The notes under the pieces: model-generated | The model's database searches: none | Told to the model about the DNA's origin: nothing | The model's input: the letters and a program-made list of their open reading frames with translations, nothing else | Shown: one piece after another, positions 20,215-31,465 of the stretch | Layout of the letters: the number at the start of each line of letters is the position of its first letter | How positions within the stretch are numbered: the first letter of the stretch is position 1 | NCBI GenBank assembly: GCA_963575745.1 | Contig: CAUYUJ010007213.1 | Location: 44,206 to 108,205, forward strand | Source: Prorocentrum cordatum | Taxonomy: Eukaryota; Sar; Dinophyceae; Prorocentrales; Prorocentraceae | DNA: 64,000 bases | Reading direction: 5' to 3' | Program-made: the position numbers and the translations under genes

Positions 20215-20480
20215 ACCCCCGACGTCGTGATTTTTTCATGACGTCGACCCCCCGAGGTCTGGACCCATTCCCCGGGACCGGCTTTTCATCCTGAGTCGTT
20301 TTTTGACGCTCCCGCGGCCCGGTGAGGACCTCCGGAGGGCAAAAATAGCGAAAAAACTCCCGTCGTGATTTTTTCACGACGCGAGGGGGTCTGGGCCCCG
20401 ACCTCCCGGCCGCCCTTCCCCAGGACCGGCTCCTCCTCCCGAGCCGCTGCTTGACGGCCCCGAGGCCCGGCGGGGGCCCC
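20215..20480 (+). repeat. Dispersed repeat family R1, tandem pair
   Basis: GACGTCGTGATTTTTTCATG, then GGACCGGCTTTTCATCCTGA, GTCGTTTTTTGACG, GCGGCCCGGTGAGG, then a second TCGTGATTTTTTCACGACGC and GGACCGGCTCC. This copy shows the uninterrupted order that is disturbed at 59008-59083. Confidence 0.7.
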
Positions 20481-20688
20481 CGAAGAGGCCGAAGCCGGCG
20501 AGGGGAGCGCCTCCGCCGGGCCTCTGTCGAGGCGCTCCGTCTGCCCGGGGTCGCTCCGTCTGCCCCCTGGGTCGCCCCCGTGCGCGCGACCCGGGAGGCG
20601 GGCGCGGGGAGGGCGCGCGGGCCCCCCCCCTCCGCGGACGGCGGGCAGGGCGGAGCGGTGAGGGCGAGGCCCCCCCCCCCCAGAGGGC

Positions 20689-20824
20689 GCGAGGAGGGCG
20701 CGGAGGGCCCTCGCGACCTCCTCGCGGGGGGCCTTGCTCGCGGGGCCCTCGCGAGGGCCCGCGGGGTCTTCCTCGCGGGGGCCCTCGCGAGGAGGGCGCG
20801 GAGGGCCCTCGCGACCTCCTCGCG
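20689..20824. repeat. Two direct copies of a 38-bp self-complementary unit
   Basis: 20689-20726 and 20787-20824 are identical 38-base copies. Each begins GCGAGGAGG and ends CCTCCTCGCG, so each can fold into a hairpin. Confidence 0.75.
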
Positions 20825-20869
20825 CCCGCGGGGTCTCCCTCGCGGTGCGCCGGCGGAGGCGTGTCTTTT

Positions 20870-20975
20870 GGGCGTGAGGGGGCCTGGGCTCCTCGCCGAG
20901 GCCGTCGATGTAGTAGCTCCTGAACTCGTGCACCGTGTACGCGACACGGTTCGAGGCCATCCTCCTCTCCTGGGA
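20870..20975 (-). other. Coding-like island, DG-Y-EF-Y type (copy 2)
   Basis: Minus strand, after a CCCTCCCAG that could be a 3' splice site: ERRMASNRVAYTVHEFRSYY. The DG of the other two copies is replaced by NR. After Gly-Leu-Gly-Glu the frame runs into GC-rich repeat. Confidence 0.45.
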
Positions 20976-21002
20976 GGGTGCGTGCGGATCCGAGGGAGGG
21001 GG

Positions 21003-21200
21003 AGGGAGAGAGAGGGAGAGAGAGAGAGAGACCAAACAGAGGACAGAGACAGAGAGAGAGAGAGAGCGAGAGGGAGAGAGTGAGACGCGCATGTCAATAC
21101 ACCTATACATACACATACACATCGAGAGATGGAGAGAAAGAGATAGAGGGAGAGAAAGACAGGAATAACGAACGAGCGAGAGAGAGAGAGAGAGAGAGAC
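21003..21200. repeat. (GA)n tracts
   Basis: GAGAGA runs at 21003-21080 and 21178-21200, separated by an ACATACACAT segment. Confidence 0.85.
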
Positions 21201-21339
21201 ACTTGCGGCTGCATGGTAAACAACTTCGGTAACAACGTCGTTTGCCCTACTGCCGCGCCAAGGTACCGAAATACTGATGCCGACATTGGTTTGACTGCAA
21301 GGGACTACGCCTATCCGTTCAAACCACCAATTGTTTCAC

Positions 21340-21449
21340 CCGAGATCTCCACGAAAGGCGCCGCGTCGGCCCACTTCTGCTTCCCCTCCTTCTTGTAGAA
21401 ATCCCTGAACTCTTTGACGTGGTACAACTTCCCGTCGTTAGCGAGCCGC
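21340..21449 (-). other. Coding-like island with splice-site-like borders, DG-Y-EF-Y type (copy 3)
   Basis: Minus strand: CTGACAG border at 21450-21451, frame RLANDGKLYHVKEFRDFYKK, EGKQKWADAAPFVEISG, then a GT border at 21338-21339 (CTCGG then GTGAAAC). The 110-base unit is the clearest exon candidate of the three and includes the W-x-x-A that usually closes this motif. Host gene not identifiable. Confidence 0.5.
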
Positions 21450-21649
21450 CTGTCAGCCAGTTATCCTTCCTTTCCTGCCCCCCTCCTCGTGCTCTTCCTC
21501 CACTGGCTACTGCTCCTCCTCCGCGGCCTCATCAACGCCCATCTCGCGTCTCTCTTTCTTTTTCCCTTCGTCGTCTACGAACCCCCCCGCCTTCTAAGAC
21601 GCCACCCGCCCTGGAGCCACCCCCCGTGCGGGCGCCGCCAACGTCTTCA

Positions 21650-21708
21650 CTCCTCCTCCTCCTCCTCCTCCTCCTCCTCCTCCTCCTCCTCCTCCTCCTC
21701 CTCCTCCT
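21650..21708. repeat. (CCT)n
   Basis: Pure CCT run directly joined to the CCA array. Confidence 0.95.
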
Positions 21709-22047
21709 CACCACCACCACCACCACCACCCACCACCACCACCCCACCACCACCACCACCACCACCACCACCACCACCACCACCACCACCACCACCACCA
21801 CCCACCACCACCACCACCACCACCACCACCACCACCACCACCACCACCACCACCACCACCACCACCCACCACCACCACCACCACCACCACCACCACCACC
21901 ACCACCACCACCACCACCACCACCAACCACCACCACCACCACCACCACCACCACCACCACCACCACCACCACCACCACCACCACCACACCACCACCACCA
22001 CCACCACCCACACCACCACCACCACACCCACCACCACCACCACCACC
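21709..22047. repeat. (CCA)n microsatellite
   Basis: About 340 bases of CCA with occasional CCCA or CAA steps that shift phase. The steps divide it into five or six pure blocks. Confidence 0.95.
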
Positions 22048-22049
22048 CG

Positions 22050-22170
22050 CTCTCCTCCTCCTCCTCCTGCTGCTCCTCCTCCTGCTCCTGCTCCTCATCC
22101 TCCTCCTCCTCCTCCTCCTCCTCCTCCTCCTCCTCCTCCTCCTCCTCCTCCCCCTCCTCCTCCTCACTCG
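22050..22170. repeat. (CCT)n with CTG interruptions
   Basis: CCT run continuing the CCA array; CTGCT units at 22066-22095. Confidence 0.92.
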
Positions 22171-22337
22171 CTCGCTCGCGCCGCATCCGAAAAAAATGGT
22201 GCTCGACGCGTCCCGCGGCGGCCGTCGCGGCCCGATCACCCAGGCCCAGCTCGGGGAAGGCGGGGGCAGCAGCAGCGGCAACCGCAGCAGGGGAGCAGGG
22301 GAGCAGCAGCAGCTGCCCCTTCCCAGACCTCCAACGT

Positions 22338-22481
22338 ATTGAGAAGGAGGAGGAAGAAAAGGAGGAGGAGGAGGAAGAGGAGGCGGAGGAAGAGGAGGCG
22401 GAGGCGGAGGCGGAGGCGGAGGCGGAGGCGGAGGAGGAGGAGGAGGAGGAGGAGGAGGAGGAGGAGGAGGAGGAGGAGGAT
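22338..22481. repeat. (AGG)n with GGCGGA block
   Basis: Polypurine run. The middle (22380-22430) is GAGGCG hexamers. Inverted relative to the CCT tracts at 21650-21708 and 22050-22170. Confidence 0.92.
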
Positions 22482-22751
22482 TTTTTTTTCCCCGTGGGCT
22501 TCCAACCACCGTGACTTTCCCAACCTCGGGGGCTTGCAAACAGCCTGCGCGTGGCGCTTACAGGCTGCAGCAAGAAAATAAGAAAGCCCAGTGCCGCCAG
22601 AAAAAAACCAGGGCCACACTTTGTTGCGGCACGCTGGGGCTCTCACCAAACGGGGATGACCACCGAACGCGCCAAAGAGTGATTAACACATCCCCTGGTC
22701 AGCTGAACACGCGCATCTACAATGCGTGCGTGCACACTGGGCCGGACGGCA

Positions 22752-23348
22752 CTAATCCGAGTCGTCCGAAGCATTGACTTCAAGTGAGCTTGGGACTGAC
22801 TGCGCAGCACCTGCCGCGCGGCAAAAACGTTGAACCTTATCCTGAAAAGCGCGGGCCCTCTCCTCCTGCCTGAAAGCATCGACCACCGAACGGAGGGGGT
22901 TCGAAGGGTGGGCACCAGAGGGCCTCGGAGGCGGAGGGGCCACCGCGGCGCTAGACTGCGGCGGGTCAACGTCGAAAATACTGGAGCTGTCACTAAAATT
23001 AACATCCGCCTGGACCACCACCACCCTTCTCTTAGCGTGACGGCCCTGACATATCTGCTGCCACGCCCACACACCAAACTTACCTGGAGGAGGTTCGTAC
23101 TTGGCGTGGAGCCCGCGCAGACTGCCGTGGGAAGTGTAGCATTTACACCTCATGCAAATAGCCAGCTCCCCGTCACTGCAGGGAAACATGACACACCTGT
23201 GCTCCAATTTATTGAGGCTGTCGACGCTACACGCTTTTACTTCCGAGCACCGTCCCGGCAGGGGCTTTCCACCATCCCGCGGACGACGGATCTGGAGACA
23301 CTTCGCGCAGCGCCAAAAACCTTCAAAACTAAACCATTGTGTGTGCAT
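22752..23348 (-). CDS. Cysteine-rich hypothetical protein or terminal exon
   Basis: A 198-residue frame, not low-complexity in its first half. Cys14-x2-Cys17, Cys34, Cys40, His50, Cys52, Cys57, Cys65-x2-Cys68 and Cys70 suggest two zinc-ribbon-like units (RCAKC and ICMRCKCYTSHGSLRGLHAK). A basic G-x-H-A-K-R-R segment follows at residues 102-108. The rest is Ser/Pro/Ala-rich and ends SDDSD. I recall similar C-x2-C, LW-C-x-RCG-x-YA, G-x-HP tails in dinoflagellate proteins, some downstream of reverse-transcriptase or endonuclease domains; none is visible here. An in-frame TAA lies about 13 codons before the first Met, so the unit is short or the 3' exon of a larger gene. Function unknown. Confidence 0.5.
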   Translation of the reverse strand: MHTQWFSFEGFWRCAKCLQIRRPRDGGKPLPGRCSEVKACSVDSLNKLEHRCVMFPCSDGELAICMRCKCYTSHGSLRGLHAKYEPPPGKFGVWAWQQICQGRHAKRRVVVVQADVNFSDSSSIFDVDPPQSSAAVAPPPPRPSGAHPSNPLRSVVDAFRQEERARAFQDKVQRFCRAAGAAQSVPSSLEVNASDDSD

Positions 23349-23517
23349 CTTGCCAGCAGGAGCTTGAGGGGCTCTTACAACAGAGAGTTACTGATTATAT
23401 TGGAGAAGGAGGAGGAAGAGGAGGAGAAGGAGCTCTTCCCGTTCACCTTCCCTCGGGCTCCCTCTCCCCCTCCTGGTCGCCCTTCCTCCTCCTCCTACTC
23501 GTTCGTAGAGTTCGGCG

Positions 23518-23632
23518 TCTGGGGGCCCTCGCCGGCCCTGGGACCGTCAAGCAGCGATCGGGGACAACAAGCCAGTCTGTCTCCAGGAAGTGGTCCAGAG
23601 CTCCTGGGACCTCGTATTTAACAGTGCCAAGC
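23518..23632 (-). repeat. Dispersed repeat family R1, inverted partial copy
   Basis: Read on the minus strand it gives GGAGACAGACTGGCTTG, CGCTGCTTGACGGTCCC, GGGCCGGCGAGGGCC, the R1 order. Confidence 0.5.
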
Positions 23633-23647
23633 GTCGGAGGTCTGAGT

Positions 23648-23688
23648 TCTCCTCCTCCTCCTCCTCCTCCTCCTCCTCTTCCTCCATC
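23648..23688. repeat. (CCT)n
   Basis: Short CCT run between the R1 and R2 copies. Confidence 0.85.
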
Positions 23689-23759
23689 CTGAGGCGCCCA
23701 GGCCACTCAGGTCCCACCAGCCCTCTGGGCGACAGGTGGTCTAAGGAGGGTCTTTTTCC

Positions 23760-24000
23760 TCTTCCACAACCCCTCTTTGCTTCGGGGAGGGGAACCCTCT
23801 CCCTCCCCTTCCTGAAAGTTTTTTTTGGGAGGTTTCGCGAGGTGTCGGAGGGTCCTTTTTCGGCCAGTGGGAAAGCCAATGTTTGATGCACCTCACCAGG
23901 ATCGTGGCCCCGAGGGGGGGGGGCAGGCATCGAGGGCCCTCCCTCTTTTGACCGGCCGCGTTCAAGATGGCCCAAAGAGGCCCTCCAGGGCTCCCAAGCG
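23760..24000 (+). repeat. Dispersed repeat family R2
   Basis: GCTTCGGGGAGGGG, a poly-G run, CTCTTTTGACCGG, TTCAAGATGGCCC, GGCCCTCCAGGGCTCCCAAG. This is the undisrupted version of the sequence that borders the retrotransposon at 5247. Confidence 0.65.
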
Positions 24001-24974
24001 TTGTCTGGGCCGGTGTACCGCTTCTGCGGATATGTAGTCTCCGTCGCCGCCCCGCCGCCGCCTCGCAAAAATTGCACCTCAAATTTTGGACCGCAGCGAT
24101 TCTCCTGTCTAAAATAAGAATGGGATCTCCCCCCCCCAGACTGAACGGTTCCCCTTTTCGTATTGCAATTTACACATGATTCTGCCCCCTCGTCCATCCG
24201 AAATCCCAGGCTGGCCGGTATCGCCCCCCCACATCCTCTGCAACGAAAATACGATGTGCGCACATATGTTTATCAATGAGCCCGGCGCAACCCCAATTAG
24301 GGGAAAGCTTCCAAAGCTTCCTATTGCATAGGTGCGGTCCTTGGCATTGCTTGGTATTATTTGACGTTGCCTGGCATTGCTTGGCACTGCTTGGCATTGC
24401 TTGCCACCTTTGACCAAGTAAGAACCCCTTAAAGCAAGCAGAATTGGGGAACTAAGGGGCACCGAGGGCGGGGAACCCGAAGAACCCGAGGAACCTCCGA
24501 GCTCCGGGCACAAGAATAATAATAAGAAACACCACCCTAGGCAAGCCCAACTTGGGGAAAATCATCCGCGTTCATGACCCCCTTGCAAGAAACGGGACGA
24601 AGTGCACACGCGCGCGCGCATGCCGAACTTCTTCAAGCAAATCGTAGGTTTCGTAAGGGTTTCAAGATCGAGTGCCCCGAAACCATAAAACACACACACA
24701 CAGCTTCGCAACAAGAGCTTGAAACCAGAACAAGCATGCGCCCGCGCTTTTGCGATTCTGAAGAAAACCACTTGTTTTTCCCACATTCTCATACAATGCC
24801 ACCACAAGGGCCTCTCGCGCCGCATGCCGAAATTGTTCGAAAGACCTTGCGGGGGTGCTGTCGCAAGAATCTCTTGCAACAAACGGAATGACATGCACCG
24901 CCGAAATCCTTCAACAAATCCCGACGTTCGTCAAGATCTCAAAATCGAGCGTCCTGGTTGTGCAACATAAAATT
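24001..24974. other. No gene recognised; TTGGCATTGC repeats at 24340-24416
   Basis: 24340-24416 has about seven copies of CTTGGCATTGC, close to the TTGCATTGCT array at 29452-30105. 24719-24890 resembles 26455-26590 (GCGCCCGCGCTTTTGCG, GAAGAAAACC, CCTCTCGCGCC, CATGCCGAAAT), a diverged flank shared by the composite elements. Confidence 0.5.
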
Positions 24975-26445
24975 TCAAAAATTATCCTGGCGAGGGACCC
25001 AACCATGTGCAGTTGTGAGTGACGCAGTTGTGGGTATCGACCTCGGTGAACCTCTCTAGGGTCACGACGCGTGTGACGGGTGTGCCAAAGTTGGCACGGG
25101 TACGCCATGCGGACGCTGCCACCAGAGCCGTCGGTGGAGCACCCTATGGGGCCGCGGAACGTGCAAGGGGTGCGCCGAAACGGGGGGTGGAACTGCATGC
25201 GGACCCTGCCACTGGGGCCTTCGGCGGAGCACCCTATCGGGCCACGAAACTTGTGAAGGGTGTGCCAAAATGGGGGGGTGGAACCGCATGCGAACGCAGC
25301 ACTGTGGCTTTCGGTGGAGCTCGCTATGGGGCCACGAAACGTGTGAAGGGTGCGACGAAATAGAGGTGGAACCGCATGCGGGCGCTGCCGCTGGGGCCTT
25401 CGGTGGAGCACCCGATGGGGCCACGAAACGTTCGAGAGGAGTGCGCCAAAATTTAGGTGGAACTGCATGCGGACCCTGCCACTGGGGCCTTCGGCGGAGC
25501 ACCCTATAGGGCCACGGAACGTGTGAGGGGTGCGCCGACATGGAGGTGGAACTGCATGCGGACCCTGCCACTGGGGCCTTCGCCGGAGCACCCTATAGGG
25601 CCACGAAACGTGTGAGGGGTGCGCCGACATGGAGGTGGAACTGTATGCGGACCCTGTCACTGGGGCCTTCGGTGGAGCACCCCATGGGGCCACGAAATGT
25701 GTGAGAGGTGCGCCGAAATGGAGGTGGAACTGCATGCGGACACTGCCACTGGGGCTTGGGTGGAGCACCCTATGGGGGCCACGAAACGTGTGAGAGGTGC
25801 GCCGAAATGGATGTGAAACTGCATGCGGACCCTGCAACAGGGGGACTTCGGTGAAGCACCCTATAGGGCCACGAAACATGTGAGGGGTGCGCCGACATGG
25901 AGGTGGAACTGCATGCGGACCCTGCCACAGGGGGCCTTCGGCGGAACACCCTATAGGGCCACGAAACGTGTGAGGTGTGCGCCGAAATGGGGGTGGAACT
26001 GCATGCGGACCCTGCAACTGGGGCCTTCGGCGGAGCACCCTATGGGGCCACGAAGCGTCCGAGGGGTGCGTCGAAATGGGGGTGGAACTGCATGCGGACC
26101 CTGCAACAGGGGGACTTCGGTGAAGCACCCTATAGGGCCACGAAACATGTGAGGGGTGCGCCGACATGGGGGGTGGAACTGCATGCGGACCCTGCCACTG
26201 GGGCCTTCGGCGGAGCACCCTATAGGGCCACGAAACGTGTGAGGGGTGCGCCGAAATGGAGGTGGAATTGTATGCGGGCCCTGCCACTGGGGTCTTCGGT
26301 GGAGCACCACGAAACGCTGTACTAGGTGGGTGAAACGCAGGGAGGAGGGAGAAGGGGGAGGAGGGAGGGGGCAGCGGGAGGAAGGTGGGAACGCGGGGCG
26401 CTGTCTCTTCAAAACGAGGACCCAACACCACAGGATGGTTGGGAA
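24975..26445 (+). repeat. Composite minisatellite element, copy A
   Basis: Left end ATTATCCTGGCGAGGGACCC, AACCATGTGCAGTTGTGAGT. Right end TCTTCAAAACGAGGACCCAA, CACCACAGGATGGTTGGGAA. Between them lies an array of about 14 units of 89 bases (25060-26310) containing CTGGGGCCTTCGGCGGAGCA, CCCTATAGGGCCACGAAACG and TGTGAGGGGTGCGCCGA. The same ends and inner unit recur in copies B and C. No transposase is present. Confidence 0.85.
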
Positions 26446-26689
26446 CCAAAAAAACTGCGCCCGCGCTCTTGCGAATTCTGGAGAAAACCTAACGTTGTTC
26501 CACATGTTCATTATTTTTGCCAGATGAGCCTCTCGCGCCACATGCCGAAATCATTCAAACGCCGTTGCGCGCGTGCTGGGGCGGGGGGCACGATCTCTGT
26601 CAAATATTGAGCAGGGACCGACCGTCCCGGCATTCCTATAGTCCTACCACGAAATGTTCTTAAAACCAAAAAATGTTCTAAGAATTATC

Positions 26690-28040
26690 CTGGCGAAGGA
26701 CCCAACCATATGCAATTGTGAATGACGCTTTGTGGGTGCCGCTTTTGGTGGGGCCCCTTATGGGGCCACGAAAGGCGTGCCACGAAACGCTGTCCTGGGC
26801 GTACGGACGCATGAGGACGGTAGCACTCGGGCCTTCGGTGGAGCTCCCTATGGGGCCACGAAACGTGTGAGGGGTGTGCCGAAATGGGCGCGGCGCCGCC
26901 ATGCGAACGCAGCCACCGGGGCCTTCGGTGGAGCTCCCTATGGGGCCACGAAGCGTGTAAGGGGTGTGCCGAAATGGGTGTGCGGCGCCGCCATGCGAAC
27001 ACAGCCACTGGGGCCTTCGGTGGAGCTCCCTATGGGGCCACGAAGCGTGTGAGGGGTGTGCCGAAATGGGGAGCGGAACCGCATGCGAACGCAGCCACTG
27101 GGGCCTTCGGTGGAGCTCCCTATGGGGCCGCGAAACGTGTGAGGGGTGTGCCGAAATGAGGGGTGGAACCGCATGCGAACGCAGCCACTGGGGCCTTCGG
27201 TGGAGCTCCCCCTGGGGCCACGAAGCGTATGAGGGGTGTGCCGAAATGGGGGGTGGAACCGCATGCGAACGCAGCCACTGGGGCCTTTGGTGGAGCTCCC
27301 CCTGGGGCCACGAAGCGTGTGAGGGGTGTGCCGACATTGGGGGGTGGAACCGCATGCGGACGCAGCCACTGAGGCTTTCGGTGGAGCTCCCTATGGGGCC
27401 ACGAAACGTGTGGGGTGTGCCGAAATGGGGGGTGGAACCGCATGCGAACGCAGCCACCGGGCCTTCGGTGGAGCTCCCTATGGGGCCACGAAACGTGGAA
27501 ATGGGGGGAACCGCATCTGAGGCCTTCGGTGGAGCTCCCTATGGGGCCACGAAGCGTTTAAGGGGTGTGCCGAAATTGGGGGGTGGAACCGCATGCGGAC
27601 GCAGCCACTGGGGCTTTCGGTGGAGCTCCCTATGGGGCCACGAAACGTGTGAGGGGTGTGCCGAAAGGGGGGTGGAACCGCATGTGAACGCAGCCACCGG
27701 GGCCTTCGGTGGAGTTCCCTATGGGGCCACGAAACGTGTGAGGGATGTGCCGAAATGGGGGGTGGAACCGCATGCGGACGCAGCCACTGGGGCCTTTGGT
27801 GGAGCTCCCCCTGGGGCCACGAAGCGTGTGAGGGGTGTGCCGAAATGGGGGGTGGAACCGCATGCGGACGCAGCCACTGGAGCCTTCGGTGGAGCTCCCT
27901 ATGAGGCCACGAAACGTGTGAGGGGTGTGCCAGAATGGGTGTGGGAGGGGGAGGAGGGGGGAGGAGGGAGGGAGGAAGGAGGCGGGAACGCGGGGCACCG
28001 TCTCTTCAAAACGAGGACCCAACACCACAGGATGTTTGGG
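26690..28040 (+). repeat. Composite minisatellite element, copy B
   Basis: Same ends as copy A (ATTATCCTGGCGAAGGACCC on the left; TCTTCAAAACGAGGACCCAA on the right). About 13 units of 90 bases (26740-27935), with TGGAGCTCCCTATGGGGCCA and GCATGCGAACGCAGCCACTG as typical words. The 90-base length keeps one frame open (26964-28067), giving a 30-residue repeat with GAFGGAPYGATKRVRGVPKW. I regard translation as unlikely. Confidence 0.85.
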
Positions 28041-28682
28041 AACACAAGCAATGTTCTTAAAACATAAGCCCGATGTGTTAAAACAAGACAATATCAACCA
28101 GAAATGTTCGAAGAACTTGTCGTGGGAACCGCAAGTGGCTCTGAAAACATTGTTTGGTAGGGCTATAGGCGAGCCAAGACGCTTCGCCACTGCTTGCAAA
28201 TAACGCCACGCGAGCCACTCTCGCACGCCGGCCGCGCGCGCATGTCGAACTCCTGCCAAACAATTTATCACCGAAGCGTGGACGCCGTCATCGTCGTCGG
28301 CGTACGTGATCAGCATCGGCGCCGTCACTGGCCATGCCGTCGTCGTTCTCATCATCGTCACCAGCATCGCTGCTATCATCATCGTGTCTACCTTTGTCGA
28401 CGTTGCCATGATACCGCGCCCGCCCAAGTCGCCGCCTCGCACTAAAGTGCCTGCTGGGAAGTGCCCAGCGGTCAGCGCCACCACGGCCGCGTCGGTCGCG
28501 CCGAAATACCTGGCCGCTGCGCGCGCGAGCATGCGCGGGCTTGCGCGGCCGCAGAGGTGCACCAGCCAACACCAGGCACTCGTCGCAATCGCTGCCGCAT
28601 GGGTTGTGCAAACCAAGTTGCGGGTAGGTGGGTGGGATGATTGGGCGAGCCGTGGATTTGACAACTCACTGCGAACACCAAT
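28041..28682. other. No gene recognised
   Basis: Starts with ACATAAGCCCGATG sequence similar to the flank after copy A. A degenerate CATCGTC-rich patch is at 28280-28400. Confidence 0.4.
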
Positions 28683-29205
28683 TAATTGCACCGCGTAGAT
28701 TGCACCACATAGATTGTACCACATTGGTCGCACCAGAGAGATTGCACCACATAGATAACACCACATATATTGCACAACGCGGATCACACCACGTATATTG
28801 CGCGACATATGCTGCGCAATACAGGTTGCACCGCATAGATTGCACCACATATATTGCACCACCCAGATTGCTTCACATAGATTGCACCACAAAGTCTGCA
28901 GCAAATAGATCGATCAACAGATATTGCACAACACAGATCGCTTCACACATAAAGATCACAACGCAAATATTGCCCCATATATATTGCCCCACATAGATTG
29001 CACAACATAGGAGTTCACCACATAGGTTGCACCACAGAGATTGCAGTACATAGATTGCACAACATAAATTGTACCACATAGGCTGCACAACGTTGATCGC
29101 ACCACATAGATTGAACAACACATATTGCACCGAATATCTGGCACCAGATAGAGCGCACCACACGGATTGCTCCACATAGATTGCACCACAAAGCTTCCTA
29201 GAAGC
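28683..29205. repeat. CACATAGATTGCAC tandem array
   Basis: About 520 bases of degenerate units based on ATAGATTGCACCACAT, 11-16 bases apart, with variants such as GATCGCACCAC and GATTGCACAAC. A few more units reappear at 30111-30190 after the next array. Confidence 0.85.
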
Positions 29206-29451
29206 GCACTGCTCAGGGCCCACGCTGGCTAACATTCGCTCGTTGTAGGCAGTATCCGTTCTTGTCGCATGCCTGCCCCAAACAGTGCTTTCACTCAGGC
29301 GCTCTTTCATTCTCTTCTATGGAACTGCGCCCACACGCGGCCCCGGCAGCCACGTTCCATCCCGTTGTCGCACCATTTTTGCAAAGAAACAGCCAATTTG
29401 CGGCCCCCGCGGCCTTGTCCCCGCCCGTCGCCGCCGCCTGGTTGCACCCCC

Positions 29452-30105
29452 TCCCGTTGCATTGCAACCGCATTACATTGCATTGCAATCGCATTGCGTT
29501 GCATTGCTTTGCATGGTTTCGCATTGCTTCGCAGTGCTTTGCATTGCTTTGCACTGGCTTGCCTTGCTTTGCGCTGCTTTGCGTTGGTTCGGATTGCTTC
29601 GCATTGTGTTGCGTTGATTTGCATTGTTTTAAATTCCGTTGCATTGCTTGGCATTGCATCGCATTGCGTTTCATTGCTTTGCATTGCTTTGCACTGCTAT
29701 GCATTGCTGTGCTTTGCTTGGCATTGTTCTGCATTTCGTTGCACTGCTGTGCTTTGCTATCGAATTGTGCTGCAGTGCGCTGCTTTGAAATAGCTTCGCG
29801 GTGCTTTGCATTGCTTTGCATTACTTTGCATTGTATTGCATTGCGTTGATTGGCATTGCTTAGCGTTGGTGCGCGTTGCTTTACATTGCGTTGCCTCACG
29901 TTGCTGCGTTGTGTTGCCGCTATGCTACGATGCACTGGCGTGCATTGCTTTGCATTGCGTTGCACTGCGTGGCATTACGGCGTAGTGCTTTGCAGTGCTT
30001 CGCGTTGCTGTGCATTGCGTTGCTTTGCCTTGCTTTGCTGTGCATTGCATTGCGTTGCATTGCTTTGCATTGCGTTGCAAGGTTTCGCATTGCTTTGCAT
30101 TCTCT
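29452..30105. repeat. TTGCATTGCT tandem array
   Basis: About 650 bases of 5- and 10-base units (TTGCATTGCT, TTGCGTTGCA, TTTGCATTGC). Every frame is open over long stretches and yields Cys/Leu/Ala or Gln/Lys/Asn-rich repeats that are not protein evidence. Confidence 0.92.
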
Positions 30106-30639
30106 GCGACACACAGATTACACCACATGAGTTGCACCACAGGATGTGCACCACATGAATTGCACTACCTGGGTTGCGCCGTATAGACTGCAATATATCG
30201 ATGTTTAGGGCTGGCAGCGAAGATGTGAAAAATGCTTCACGTGCGTCGTTATATGCTTCCCAGCGCGTGACACATTGGCATCATGGGCATGATGTAGTGG
30301 TGGGGGACTTTCAAGTGGCAACGATGTCGATAGTTTCCATCAGCAGGTTGCGGCGTGAGGCGAGCAGCTCGAGCCAAGTAGCCATAGTCCAGGCCCCTGC
30401 GTTGCTGCTCCCAATCAAAGCCGAAGGAGGGGGAGACAGAGGAGCGGACCATGCCATCAAAACTTGCTCAAGTCGCAGCAGTTCAAAGTATGTACACCAG
30501 TTGTGTGCTAGGGCTGTGCACCCTTTGTAGGGAAACTCCACACGGCCCATCAAGGTGAAAGTACCGACCGGGAGACGTCCTAGAGCGCACGAGACCTGAA
30601 TCAAACTAGAACAGCACACGCTACGTATGACGCGCGCAA

Positions 30640-30880
30640 GGTGGTTGAGACAAGCGGGCCATGCCCACAATGAGCTACAACTGCGGCGTCGAAGTGGCGA
30701 CCCGAACATACCATGGCATCCGCGTGATCCGCATTGGCCATCCTCCCCCTACCTCATTCTGGTTGGCAACGTGATTGTTATGAATGTTCTTAATCTCTCG
30801 CTCTCTCTTTTTTCTCTCTCTCTCTCTCTCTTCTCCTCGCACCCGCGGGGGGTATCATGGAGATCCTCCGTTATAGCTTG
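30640..30880 (+). repeat. Dispersed repeat with CT tail, copy 1
   Basis: GGTGGTTGAGACAAGCGG, CTGCGGCGTCGAA, CGACCCGAACATACCATG, then CTCTCTCTTTTTTCTCTC and CCTCGCACCCGCGGGGGG. The partner at 31208-31465 has the same order and also ends with a CTCTC run and CTCGCATTCTCGGGGGGG. Confidence 0.65.
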
Positions 30881-31207
30881 AACGGGGGATTTCCACGATA
30901 AGATTGCCCATCGGCCCTCTACCATGGACAAGGGTCCACGTAGGGGGGCAATGCAGAAGTATACTATACAAGCGTAACGAGGAAGTGTGCCACGTTGGAG
31001 GTTTAACGTCGTTACGTACTTAAGGAGGCTCTAAGCGTGGACGTTCCACGTGCAAGCCGAAGATGCCGATAGAAATGCCTTCCAACAAAAACTTCATTGA
31101 CATGAACGGGAATCCCGTGACATCAAACGGCTTCGTAACAACATGCATCTACATCAAGATCACGTGTAATTCAGGCGCGCTCCACAGCCGTCCACAAATT
31201 GTGTGGA

Positions 31208-31465
31208 ACATGCGCGAGGTGGTTAAGACGAACGGATCCTGCCCCCAAGGGGCTCCGACTACGGCGTCGAAATGTCGACACGAACTTACCATGTCTTCCA
31301 TCTGATCCACACGTGATGTCCTCTCCCTCTCCCTCTCTCCCTCTCTCTCTATCCATATGTCCCTCTCTCTGTCCCATTCTCTCTCTCTCTGTATGTATAT
31401 ATCTGGGTATCTATGCATATACAGAGATGTCTCTCTCTCGCTCCCTCCTCGCATTCTCGGGGGGG
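31208..31465 (+). repeat. Dispersed repeat with CT tail, copy 2
   Basis: GAGGTGGTTAAGACGAACGG, GACTACGGCGTCGAAATG, CGACACGAACTTACCATG, then CT-rich sequence with a TATGTATATATC interruption. Offset from copy 1 by about 565 bases. Confidence 0.65.

Noticed and set aside
24975-28040. CRISPR array
   Set aside because: Tandem 89-90-base units without distinct spacers, in eukaryotic-type sequence, no cas genes.
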